12,949 nucleotides of DNA from VFBF01 sp033764865 (GTDB taxonomy: Bacteria; Pseudomonadota; Alphaproteobacteria; Caulobacterales; Aquidulcibacteraceae), in the NCBI GenBank assembly GCA_033764865.1, contig JANRIM010000062.1, forward strand, positions 1 to 12,949, given 5' to 3'. The stretch's first letter is position 1. The number at the start of each line of letters is the position of its first letter. Below the pieces are notes generated by a model. That model did no database searches. It saw only the letters and a list, made by a program, of their open reading frames with translations, and was not told the origin of the DNA. Made by a program: the position numbers and the translations under genes. Shown one piece after another: positions 6,850 to 12,949 of the stretch.

Positions 6850-7551
6850 ATGTTCAACTGGTTTGGACGAAAGAAGGCCAAGTCGCCGGCGCCCGTCGTG
6901 GCGCCGGCGGCGACGCATTTACCGGTCAAGGAGCCAATCGTGACGAAGGTTCTGGTGCTCTACTACTCAAGCTACGGCCACGTGGAGACGCTCGCGCGCG
7001 CAGTCGCCGAAGGCGCGCGCAGCGTGCCGGGCGTCGAGGTGACGGTGAAGCGCGTGCCGGAGCTGGTGCCCCCCGATGTCGCGGCCAAGGCCCGCGTTAA
7101 AGTGGAGCAGGAGGCGCCGATCGCGCTGCCAGCGGAGCTGGCGGACTATGACGCCATCATCATCGGCACCCCGACGCGGTTCGGCAACATGGCCGCCCAG
7201 ATGCGCAATTTTCTCGATCAAACGGGGCCGTTGTGGTTCACGCGCGCGCTCGTCAACAAGGTCGGGTCCGCCTTCACGTCGACCGCGAGCCAGCACGGCG
7301 GCCAGGAGAGCACCATCCTGTCCACCCACACCACGATGCTGCATCACGGCATGATCATCGTCGGCCTGCCGTATACCTGGGCGGGCAACGCGCAGATGAC
7401 CGAGATCAGCGGCGGCACGCCCTATGGCATCTCCACCATCGCCGGCGGCGACGGATCGCGTCAGCCCAGCGCCAACGAACTCGACGGCGCGCGCTTCCAG
7501 GGCCGTCACGTTGCGGAGATCACAGCGCAATTGCTCCGCGGGCGCGCCTGA
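6850..7551 (+). CDS. wrbA: WrbA-type NAD(P)H:quinone oxidoreductase
   Basis: The core matches the flavodoxin-like WrbA family (type IV quinone reductases, two-electron reduction of benzoquinones with FMN). KVLVLYYSSYGHVETLA is the FMN-phosphate loop. GTPTRFGNMAAQMRNFLDQTGPLW and FTSTASQHGGQESTILS are family hallmarks, and GGTPYGISTIAGGDGSRQPS completes the site. From ATG 6850 the protein has 233 residues, including a 30-residue basic/proline-rich leader (MFNWFGRKKAK...). A GTG at 6940, with a perfect AAGGAG six bases upstream, would give 203 residues, the usual WrbA length, so either or both starts may be used. The gene lies 41 bp after the receptor gene and is probably co-transcribed. In a catabolic setting such enzymes keep hydroquinone-type intermediates reduced; that role is inferred. 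Confidence 0.93.
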   Translation: MFNWFGRKKAKSPAPVVAPAATHLPVKEPIVTKVLVLYYSSYGHVETLARAVAEGARSVPGVEVTVKRVPELVPPDVAAKARVKVEQEAPIALPAELADYDAIIIGTPTRFGNMAAQMRNFLDQTGPLWFTRALVNKVGSAFTSTASQHGGQESTILSTHTTMLHHGMIIVGLPYTWAGNAQMTEISGGTPYGISTIAGGDGSRQPSANELDGARFQGRHVAEITAQLLRGRA

Positions 7552-7553
7552 CC

Positions 7554-7585
7554 TTCGATATTCGAAAATAAGTTCGAAAAACGAA
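7554..7585. promoter_or_regulatory. Tandem operator pair C (VOC gene)
   Basis: TTCGATATTCGAA at 7554-7566 is a perfect palindrome, and TTCGAAAAACGAA at 7573-7585 has one mismatch. Their centres, 7560 and 7579, are again 19 bp apart. The pair starts two bases after the quinone reductase stop codon, so a new regulated transcript should begin here, for the VOC and hydrolase genes. Confidence 0.82.
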
Positions 7586-7614
7586 TTGAGAGGCAGGGGC
7601 CTGCGTGTTAAAAA
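7586..7614 (+). promoter_or_regulatory. Possible promoter of the VOC/hydrolase pair
   Basis: TTGAGA (7586-7591) and TAAAAA (7609-7614) are 17 bp apart, directly after operator copy C2. The -10 match is modest. If it is real, the operators lie upstream of the -35 box rather than inside the promoter, unlike the other two loci. A GCAGG-GG-CCTGC inverted repeat (7593-7604) occupies the spacer. Confidence 0.35.
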
Positions 7615-7669
7615 ATGCCCGAAACGGATGGTGTGACACGCGCAGCAATCCGGCGATGGGAGCGAGATC

Positions 7670-8251
7670 ATGGGTTTTTTCGGGAACGCGCAAAAGAAAA
7701 CCAAGACCGCGAGCGGCCTGCCGGCGCGCCTCCACCACACCGCCTACGTGACGCGTGACATGGAGGCCACGCGGCAGTTCTACGAGGACGTGATCGGCCT
7801 TCCGCTCATGTCCACGTTCTGCGAAAGCGACGAGCTGTTCGGCGCCTTGCGCACGTACATGCACACCTTCTTCGGCCTCGCTGACGGCAGCGCGCTTGCA
7901 TTCTTCCAGTTCGCCGATCCTGCGGATCAGGAACTGTTCGGCCCCAAGATGCCGTTCTCGCCGTTCCACCACATCGCCCTTAACGTCGACAAGCAGACGC
8001 AGGACGATATCGAGCGGCGCCTGAAGGCGGCCGGCTACAAGGAGCCCGAGCACTTCATCCTGGAGCATGGCTACTGCCGCTCCGTGTACGCCACCGATCC
8101 CAACGGCATGATCGTCGAATTCTGCAACGACGACGAAGTGGCCATCAAAGATCAGGAAGAGTGGCGCCGGAAGGCTCACTCCGAATTGCGCCGCTGGCTG
8201 GCCGGCGATCACACCAGCAATAACAACTACCGTCGCGAACACGCACACTGA
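7670..8251 (+). CDS. VOC-superfamily metalloprotein (glyoxalase/extradiol dioxygenase fold)
   Basis: The 193-residue protein has two beta-alpha-beta-beta-beta modules of the vicinal-oxygen-chelate fold. The first begins RLHHTAYVTRDMEATRQFYEDVIGLPL and the second FHHIALNV. Probable metal ligands are a histidine in LHHTAYV, a histidine in FHHIALNV and the glutamate in NGMIVEFCND. Members include extradiol ring-cleavage dioxygenases, glyoxalases, epimerases and thiol transferases, so the reaction is open; ring cleavage or isomerisation fits the context. It starts with a short basic leader (MGFFGNAQKKTK) like that of the quinone reductase, and has a hydrophilic Asn/His-rich tail. The ATG has GGGAG seven bases upstream. 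It is under operator pair C and is followed 15 bp later by the hydrolase gene. Confidence 0.88.
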   Translation: MGFFGNAQKKTKTASGLPARLHHTAYVTRDMEATRQFYEDVIGLPLMSTFCESDELFGALRTYMHTFFGLADGSALAFFQFADPADQELFGPKMPFSPFHHIALNVDKQTQDDIERRLKAAGYKEPEHFILEHGYCRSVYATDPNGMIVEFCNDDEVAIKDQEEWRRKAHSELRRWLAGDHTSNNNYRREHAH

Positions 8252-8266
8252 GCGGCGTGCGCTGAT

Positions 8267-9049
8267 TTGATCGAGGCCGAGGTCCGCGTCGACGGGGGTG
8301 CACTGTCCTACGCCCTCGCCGGTGCGGGACCGGCCATCGTGCTTCTGCACGGCTGGACGCTCGACCGCCGCCTGTGGTCGCCTCAAATCGACGCGCTGGC
8401 CGGCGACTTCAAGATCGTCGCGCCGGACCGCCGCGGTTTTGGCCGCTCCTCGGCCCCACCGGACCTTGCGCGCGAAGCCGACGATGTCGCGCGATTGTTG
8501 GATGCGGTGGACGCGGAGCAGGCGGTCATCGTCGGCATGTCGCAGGCGGGGCGCGTGGCGCTGGATGTGGCCGCGCGTTTTCCCCAACGCATCCGCGCAC
8601 TCGTCCTCCAGGGAGCGCCGTTCGACGGCGCGCGACCGGGCCCCGATGCGGAGGAGGCCATCCCGCTCGATCTGTATGCGGGTCTCGTGCGCGCCGGCCG
8701 GCTGTCGGCGATGAAGGCCCACTGGGCGCAGCATCCACTGATGCGCACGATGACGCCGGCGGCCGGCGTGTGTGCAGCGGCCATGCTCGCCGACTACGAC
8801 GGGCGCGACCTGATCGGCGCGCCGCCCGCCCGTCGGGAGGAGGCCGCGCCGGACTCCATCGCCGCGCCGACGCTGGTGATTACGGGCCTGCTCGATACGC
8901 CTTGGCGCCGGCGCGCCGGCGATGCGCTCGCAGCGGCGCTTCCGGACGCGACCCGGCGGGAGATCCCCGCCGCGGGCCATCTGTGCAACCTGTGCGCTCC
9001 GGCTGATTACAATGCCGCCCTTCGGCAGTTTCTGGCCACGGTGGGGTAG
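8267..9049 (+). CDS. Alpha/beta-fold hydrolase
   Basis: The 260-residue protein has a complete alpha/beta hydrolase set: oxyanion region HGW (28-30), nucleophile elbow GMSQAG with S92, acid D210 (VITGLLDTPW) and base H238 (AAGHLCN). Size and layout resemble the PcaD/MhpC-type group that hydrolyses enol-lactones, esters or ring-cleavage products, but no substrate can be assigned. The start is a TTG with only a weak ribosome site, 15 bp after the VOC stop codon, so translation is probably coupled. No in-frame ATG or GTG lies nearby that keeps the first beta strand. Being co-transcribed with a VOC protein, it may act on that enzyme's product (inference). Its stop codon directly abuts the stop codon of the opposing gene. 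Confidence 0.93.
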   Translation: MIEAEVRVDGGALSYALAGAGPAIVLLHGWTLDRRLWSPQIDALAGDFKIVAPDRRGFGRSSAPPDLAREADDVARLLDAVDAEQAVIVGMSQAGRVALDVAARFPQRIRALVLQGAPFDGARPGPDAEEAIPLDLYAGLVRAGRLSAMKAHWAQHPLMRTMTPAAGVCAAAMLADYDGRDLIGAPPARREEAAPDSIAAPTLVITGLLDTPWRRRAGDALAAALPDATRREIPAAGHLCNLCAPADYNAALRQFLATVG

Positions 9050-10192
9050 CTAGGCCCAGAATGTCTTGGACGCGAGGGCTGCGCCCTCGGCGAGGGCGCG
9101 GAGCTTTGCGAACGCCACACCCGGGTCGACGCCGCCCGATCCGACGTGAATGGAGAACCCGCAATCCACGGCTGCGATCACGTTGTCGCGTCCCACCAGG
9201 TGCGCATAACGCCCAATGCGTTGGGCCACGAGTTCAGGGTGCTCGATGTAGTTGGACTGGCATTCGATCACGCCGGGCGCGAGGATCTTTCCCTCGGGCA
9301 GCTTGATGCTCTCGAACATCGCGTACTCGTGCGCATGCCGGGGATTGGCGGCCTCGAACAGGATGGTCTGGGGCTTCGCGCGCCAGACGATGTCGATGAT
9401 GTCCTTGAAGGGCACGTCGCAGTGGTGCGGCCCCGGATAATTGCCCCAGCACATGTGCATGCGCAGCTGTTCTGCGGGGATGTTGGCCACGGCGCGATTG
9501 AGGGCTTCCACGTGCAGCGCCATCCGGTCCCTGAAGCCGCTGAGGTCGAGGTGCGCATACTGGGTGTGCCGGCCCATGGCGAGATCGGGGCAATCGATCT
9601 GGAGCGTGATGCCGGCGGCGGCGATCGCCTCGTATTCGTGGCGCAGGCCTTCCGCCACGGCGAAGAGGTAGTCCTCGTGCGTGGGGTAGAAGTCGTTGCG
9701 GAAAAACAGCGTCGTCACGCCGGGTGATGCCGCGCTCATGAAGGGGCGGGCCCCATCGTGACGGCTGAGGGCGGCGTTGAGCCGGCGGGCGTCAATGCGC
9801 GGGGCTTCCATGTCCTTGACGCTGATCGGGCCGTTGCAGGCGGGCGTCTTGCGGTGCTTGCGCCCCGGATCGGCCAGGATGCGCGTCTTGATCTCGGGAA
9901 AATCCTCGATGTCCTGGAACACGAAGGAATTGCCCGTCCCGCCGAACCCGTCGAGCCGGTCCTTGATGTACGTGGCGTAGCTGGGTTTCGACATCTCGCC
10001 GTCGTTGACGATGTCGATGCCGGCCTCGACCTGGCGCGCCACGATGGAATCCACCGCCGCCTCGATGCGCGCGTCCACGGCGGCGGGGTCAAGCGGCAGG
10101 CCGTCTTCGCGCGCGAACATGATCTCGATCAGTTCCGGCGGCCGCGGCAGACTGCCCACATGGGTCGTCAGGAATCGACCTTCGCTCGCCAC
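9050..10192 (-). CDS. Second MetE-core (cobalamin-independent methionine synthase II family) zinc protein
   Basis: This belongs to the short MetE-related family and to a different branch from the 292-1314 protein. From GTG 10192 it has 380 residues. The opening motif is FLTTHVGSLPRP (7-18). Zinc ligands are conserved: H246-M-C248, E280 (LFEAANP) and C344 (VDCGF). The motif that reads QIDEP in MetE reads QIDCP here (198-202), so the acceptor amino acid may not be homocysteine. GTG 10192 has GGAGG five bases upstream; an in-frame ATG at 10246 would add 18 unconserved residues without a ribosome site. Its control region has no TTCGA-N3-TCGAA pair. A thiol methyl or alkyl transfer is likely from family knowledge; link to the cluster is inferred from position. 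Confidence 0.85.
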   Translation of the reverse strand: MASEGRFLTTHVGSLPRPPELIEIMFAREDGLPLDPAAVDARIEAAVDSIVARQVEAGIDIVNDGEMSKPSYATYIKDRLDGFGGTGNSFVFQDIEDFPEIKTRILADPGRKHRKTPACNGPISVKDMEAPRIDARRLNAALSRHDGARPFMSAASPGVTTLFFRNDFYPTHEDYLFAVAEGLRHEYEAIAAAGITLQIDCPDLAMGRHTQYAHLDLSGFRDRMALHVEALNRAVANIPAEQLRMHMCWGNYPGPHHCDVPFKDIIDIVWRAKPQTILFEAANPRHAHEYAMFESIKLPEGKILAPGVIECQSNYIEHPELVAQRIGRYAHLVGRDNVIAAVDCGFSIHVGSGGVDPGVAFAKLRALAEGAALASKTFWA

Positions 10193-10557
10193 GCGCGCCT
10201 CCGCTCCCCCCGACTTTGCGCAGGGTTCCCGTTGCATAGAGAGCATTTTTTCTTGGTGCGCAACGTGCGGCGCTTTCCCAACGACCAGGGTCGCGCGGGC
10301 GAATCCCGCAGCGGCCGCCGGTGTCGATTGCGGTGTTCCCGGACGGTCACGGCCGCGAAAGTCCCAAGCATCCGAACGCAGCCGTCGCTACGAACCGGAC
10401 CACGTATTGCGGAGCGACGGCGCTCGTCCTCGGGCGCCGACGTAGCGCGACCTGTCAGGACGAGGGGCGCGACAAGGATGGCGAAGACGAGAGGAGAAAC
10501 CTCGAAGCGCGATCAACGCGCCGGGCTGGCGGGCGAAAACGGCGCGCAGACAAAAAA
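10193..10557. other. Intergenic region without a convincing gene
   Basis: No open frame here resembles a known protein; the frames present run through the neighbouring tRNA or antisense to the methyltransferase. It must hold the promoter of the 9050-10192 gene, but I find no strong match. An inverted repeat CTCGTCCT (10423-10430) / AGGACGAG (10457-10464) with a 26-base loop could form a hairpin. A T6 run on the minus strand directly follows the tRNA-Ala gene (10552-10557) and may help end its transcript. Confidence 0.5.
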
Positions 10558-10633
10558 TGGTGGAGCCGAGCGGGATCGAACCGCTGACCTCGTGAATGCC
10601 ATTCACGCGCTCTCCCAACTGAGCTACGGCCCC
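10558..10633 (-). tRNA. tRNA-Ala(GGC)
   Basis: A full 76-nt cloverleaf reads on the minus strand. Acceptor GGGGCCG pairs with CGGCTCC, the discriminator is A and CCA is encoded. The D arm contains AGCTCAGTTGGGAGAGC. The anticodon arm CGTGA-ATGGCAT-TCACG gives anticodon GGC, and the T arm has GCGGTTCGATCCCGC. It reads GCC/GCU alanine codons. It lies at the right edge of the catabolic cluster. Confidence 0.97.
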
Positions 10634-10684
10634 AACGCGTGTCGAGCGGGCCATCTTGGGGGGGGCCCGTTTCGCGAGGCGCGG

Positions 10685-10713
10685 ACCATACGCGCGAGGG
10701 TTTTCCGTTTCAA
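10685..10713 (-). promoter_or_regulatory. Probable sigma70 promoter of tRNA-Ala
   Basis: On the minus strand TTGAAA (10713-10708) and TATGGT (10690-10685) are 17 bp apart, about 50 bp upstream of the tRNA 5' end. The pre-tRNA leader contains a CGGGCC/GGCCCG inverted repeat (10647-10652 and 10664-10669). Confidence 0.6.
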
Positions 10714-10752
10714 GCGCCGATGCGGGCTGTCCACAGGCAGGTCGTCGGCGGT

Positions 10753-11934
10753 TCAGAGCGCCTCGCCCGCCGCCCGGCCGGACGCCCACGCCCACTGGAA
10801 ATTGTAGCCCCCCAGCCAGCCTGTGACGTCCACCGCCTCTCCGATCACAAACAGCCCCGGCACGTTCCGGGCGCCCAGGGTGCGGGAAGAGAGCGCGCGG
10901 GTGTCCACGCCGCCGCGCGCCACCTCGGCCTTGGCCCAGCCCTCGTCCCCGACGGGGGTGAGGGTGAAGGCGTGAAGGGCGGCGGCGATGGCGTCCAGGT
11001 CGGCGTCGCGCCGTGCAGCCAGGATGGCGTCCGTCCCGAAAAGCGCGGCGAGATGGTCAGCGAAGCGCTGGGGCACATGGCTGGCCAGCGCCGTGCGCAG
11101 GAACGCCCTGGGACGGGTGCGCTTGGCGACGCGCAGGTCGGCGGCGAGATCGACGCCGGGGGCCAGGTCCAGCGTGAGCGCCGCGCCGCGACGCCAGTAG
11201 GTGGACGCCTGCAGGATGGCCGGTCCAGAGAGGCCGCGGTGGGTGAACAGCATGGCTTCCCGGAAGCGCGCGCCACCGGCGGCGGCGGTGGCGTCCAGCG
11301 CGACGCCCGACAGCGGCGCCATCCAGTCGAGGTCGGCGGGCGCGAAGGTCAAGGGCACGAGGGCAGGGGCGGGCTCCACGATCGGCAGGCCGAACTGCGC
11401 GGCCAGGCGGTAGGCGAAGTCCGTCGCGCCCAGCTTGGGGATGGACGGCCCCCCCGTGGCCAGCACGACGCAGGGGGCCTCGAACGATCCCTGGCTGGTG
11501 TCCACGGTGAAGCGATCGGCGCGCCGGATGGCGGTGACCGCGCAGCCGGTGCGGATGTCAACGCCGCCTGCCGCGCACTCGTCCGCGAGTAGTGCGACGA
11601 TCCGCCGGGCCGATCCCGCGCCCTCGCAGAACAGCTGTCCGAGCGTCTTTTCGTACCAGGGGATGCGGTGCTTCTCGACAAGCGCCAGGAAGTCCTCCGG
11701 CGTGAATCGCGCGAGCGCCGAGCGGGCGAAGTCCGGATTGGCGGAGACGAACCGCTCCGGCGCCACATCGCGGTTGGTGAAGTTACAGCGACCGCCGCCG
11801 GAAATGAGGATTTTTTTGCCGATGGCTTCCGCATGCTCCAGCACGACGACGCGGCGCCCGCGTGCACCGGCTGTGGCGGCGCACATGAGGCCCGCCGCCC
11901 CGCCGCCGATGACGATGGCGTCGACCGTCTCCAT
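10753..11934 (-). CDS. BaiN/HI0933-type FAD-dependent oxidoreductase
   Basis: The 393-residue protein fits the HI0933/YhiN/BaiN flavoprotein family in length and motifs. It has the dinucleotide-binding IVIGGGAAGLM (7-17), the family signature GKKILISGGGRCNFTN at about 39-54, CVVLATGGPSIPKLGATD in the middle, and the C-terminal FAD closure GLFVIGEAVDVTGWLGGYNFQWAWASG. It is a cytoplasmic NAD(P)/FAD enzyme; the physiological substrate of most members is unknown, and the BaiN link to bile-acid reduction does not carry over here. The ATG has no obvious ribosome site. It is divergent from the epimerase gene, with a 115-bp gap. It appears to be a general flank gene, not part of the regulon. Confidence 0.93.
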   Translation of the reverse strand: METVDAIVIGGGAAGLMCAATAGARGRRVVVLEHAEAIGKKILISGGGRCNFTNRDVAPERFVSANPDFARSALARFTPEDFLALVEKHRIPWYEKTLGQLFCEGAGSARRIVALLADECAAGGVDIRTGCAVTAIRRADRFTVDTSQGSFEAPCVVLATGGPSIPKLGATDFAYRLAAQFGLPIVEPAPALVPLTFAPADLDWMAPLSGVALDATAAAGGARFREAMLFTHRGLSGPAILQASTYWRRGAALTLDLAPGVDLAADLRVAKRTRPRAFLRTALASHVPQRFADHLAALFGTDAILAARRDADLDAIAAALHAFTLTPVGDEGWAKAEVARGGVDTRALSSRTLGARNVPGLFVIGEAVDVTGWLGGYNFQWAWASGRAAGEAL

Positions 11935-12012
11935 GGACGCGGTTTGGCCGATAAGGGCGGGTTTGGCCAGCGGCCGGCCCCGGGGCGGACGCCGCCGCGC
12001 AGGGGCTCGTGA

Positions 12013-12040
12013 TTGACACCGCGGCCCGCCCGCCTAGGGT
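12013..12040 (+). promoter_or_regulatory. Alphaproteobacterial promoter for a near-leaderless epimerase mRNA
   Basis: TTGACA (12013-12018) and TAGGGT (12035-12040) are 16 bp apart. The -10 box ends only nine bases before the ATG at 12050, so transcription should start at or within a few bases of the start codon. No ribosome site precedes the ATG, in agreement with a leaderless message. Confidence 0.65.
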
Positions 12041-12049
12041 CCGGCCCCC

Positions 12050-12949
12050 ATGTTCCTCGTCACCGGCGCGGCCGGTTTCATCGGCTATCACGTTGTGCGC
12101 CGGCTGCTGGAAGGCGGCGCGGCGGTCGTCGGCGTCGACAGCCTCGATCCCTACTACGACCCCGCGCTGAAGCGCGCGCGCCTGGCGCGGCTGGGGTCGT
12201 CCGGCGGATTCCGTTTCGTGGCGGGCGACGTCGCCGCCGAGGGCGCGCTGGACGCCGCCCTGCCGCCCGCGGACGTCCGCATCGTGGTGCACCTCGCCGC
12301 GCAGGCTGGGGTGCGCCACTCGCTTGAGGCCCCGTTCGCTTACGAACGCGCCAACGTGGCCGGCCATCTGGCCGTCCTTGAGTACGCGCGCCGTGCGCCG
12401 CAGCTGGCGCACCTTGTCTATGCGTCGTCCTCGTCCGTGTACGGCGACCGGACGGATGGACCTTTCCACGAGGATGACCGCTGCGATGCGCCGGAATCCC
12501 TCTACGCCGCCACCAAGCGCGCCTGCGAGTTGATGAGCGAAAGCTACGCCCGCCTGTACGACATCCCCCAGACCGGCCTGCGTTTCTTCACCGTGTATGG
12601 GCCATGGGGACGGCCGGACATGGCCTACTACGCCTTCACCGACAAAATTCTCACCGGTCAGCCGCTTACCTTGTACGGCGACGGCCTGCTCGCGCGGGAC
12701 TTCACCTACATCGACGATGTGGTGGAGACGATCTCGCGGATCGTGGCGGCGCCGCCTTCGGGCCGGCCGCGGCATGCGCTCTACAACATCGGCAATTCCA
12801 CCCCGTCCCGCGTGCTCGACCTCGTGGCCGCCATCGAACGCGCCACAGGCGCCAAGGCGATCACGCAAAATGCGCCGCTCCAGCCGGGCGACGTCACCCG
12901 CACCTTCGCCGATCATGGACGCGCCACCCGCGCCTTCGGCTTCACGCCG
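12050..12949 (+). CDS. NAD-dependent nucleotide-sugar epimerase (UDP-glucuronate 4-epimerase-like), C-terminus cut by window end
   Basis: Three hundred residues are present and the frame is still open at the last base; the family is about 320-350 long. It is an extended short-chain dehydrogenase: NAD site TGAAGFIG (5-12), D30 for the adenine ribose, active-site SSS (126-129) and Y152-x3-K156 (YAATK). Further blocks are LRFFTVYGPWGRPDMA and YGDGLLARDFTYIDDVV. The HxxxRRLLxxG start with DPYYDPALKRARL and the RPDMA block favour UDP-glucuronate 4-epimerase, which makes UDP-galacturonate for envelope or capsule sugars. UDP-galactose 4-epimerase is less likely. It is unrelated to the catabolic cluster. 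Confidence 0.92.
   Translation, partial: MFLVTGAAGFIGYHVVRRLLEGGAAVVGVDSLDPYYDPALKRARLARLGSSGGFRFVAGDVAAEGALDAALPPADVRIVVHLAAQAGVRHSLEAPFAYERANVAGHLAVLEYARRAPQLAHLVYASSSSVYGDRTDGPFHEDDRCDAPESLYAATKRACELMSESYARLYDIPQTGLRFFTVYGPWGRPDMAYYAFTDKILTGQPLTLYGDGLLARDFTYIDDVVETISRIVAAPPSGRPRHALYNIGNSTPSRVLDLVAAIERATGAKAITQNAPLQPGDVTRTFADHGRATRAFGFTP

Noticed and set aside
7520..8980. Minus-strand open frame of 486 codons
   Set aside because: It is antisense to the VOC and hydrolase genes and crosses the operator region. It has no domain and is a GC-driven shadow.
10388..10795. Minus-strand open frame of 135 codons
   Set aside because: It contains the tRNA-Ala gene in translation and has no other support.
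1..12949. CRISPR array, insertion sequence or transposase
   Set aside because: No regularly spaced repeats, terminal inverted repeats or transposase-like proteins were seen on either strand. The only spaced repeats are the operator pairs.

Overview
The window looks like a GC-rich alphaproteobacterium, probably a sphingomonad or a Caulobacterales/Hyphomonadales relative. Reasons: a TonB-dependent receptor with a DEIVVTA TonB box, CoA-based catabolic genes, strong GC codon bias, and an alphaproteobacterial-type TTGACA...TAGGGT promoter placed for leaderless transcription at the right end. The species cannot be named from the sequence alone.

Layout. A tRNA-Ser(GGA) gene lies at 174-263. Next comes a catabolic-type cluster (292-10192). 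Its left arm, on the minus strand, holds a MetE-core zinc methyltransferase homologue (292-1314) and a citrate-synthase-like lyase (1351-2139). From a shared divergent control region (2140-2373) the plus strand carries a family III CoA-transferase, an IclR/PcaR-type regulator, a TonB-dependent receptor, a WrbA-type quinone reductase, a VOC metalloprotein and an alpha/beta hydrolase. A second MetE-core homologue (9050-10192, minus) closes the cluster and meets the hydrolase stop to stop. A roughly 365-bp gap with no convincing gene leads to a minus-strand tRNA-Ala(GGC) with a good promoter. The right flank looks like household DNA: a BaiN/HI0933-type flavoprotein (minus) and, divergently, a nucleotide-sugar epimerase cut by the window end.

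Main observation. Three intergenic regions each carry a pair of 13-bp palindromes of the form TTCGA-N3-TCGAA, always exactly 19 bp apart centre to centre. They lie in the divergent CoA-transferase/lyase region, before the TonB receptor, and before the VOC gene. At each locus the first copy is a perfect palindrome and the second has one mismatch. In two of the three the second copy sits in the spacer of a recognisable sigma70 promoter. This defines one local regulon and an operator, very probably for the IclR-type regulator encoded in its middle.

Working model (inference). The receptor imports an organic substrate. The VOC protein, quinone reductase and hydrolase open or trim it. The CoA-transferase activates an acid product, and the citrate-synthase-fold lyase cleaves it. 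The MetE-core proteins handle a methyl/alkyl or thiol-transfer step. The gene content suggests aromatic or quinone-like chemistry, but the substrate cannot be read from the sequence. The lyase carries Asn where citrate synthases and ATP-citrate lyase carry the catalytic Asp, so its chemistry may not be standard.
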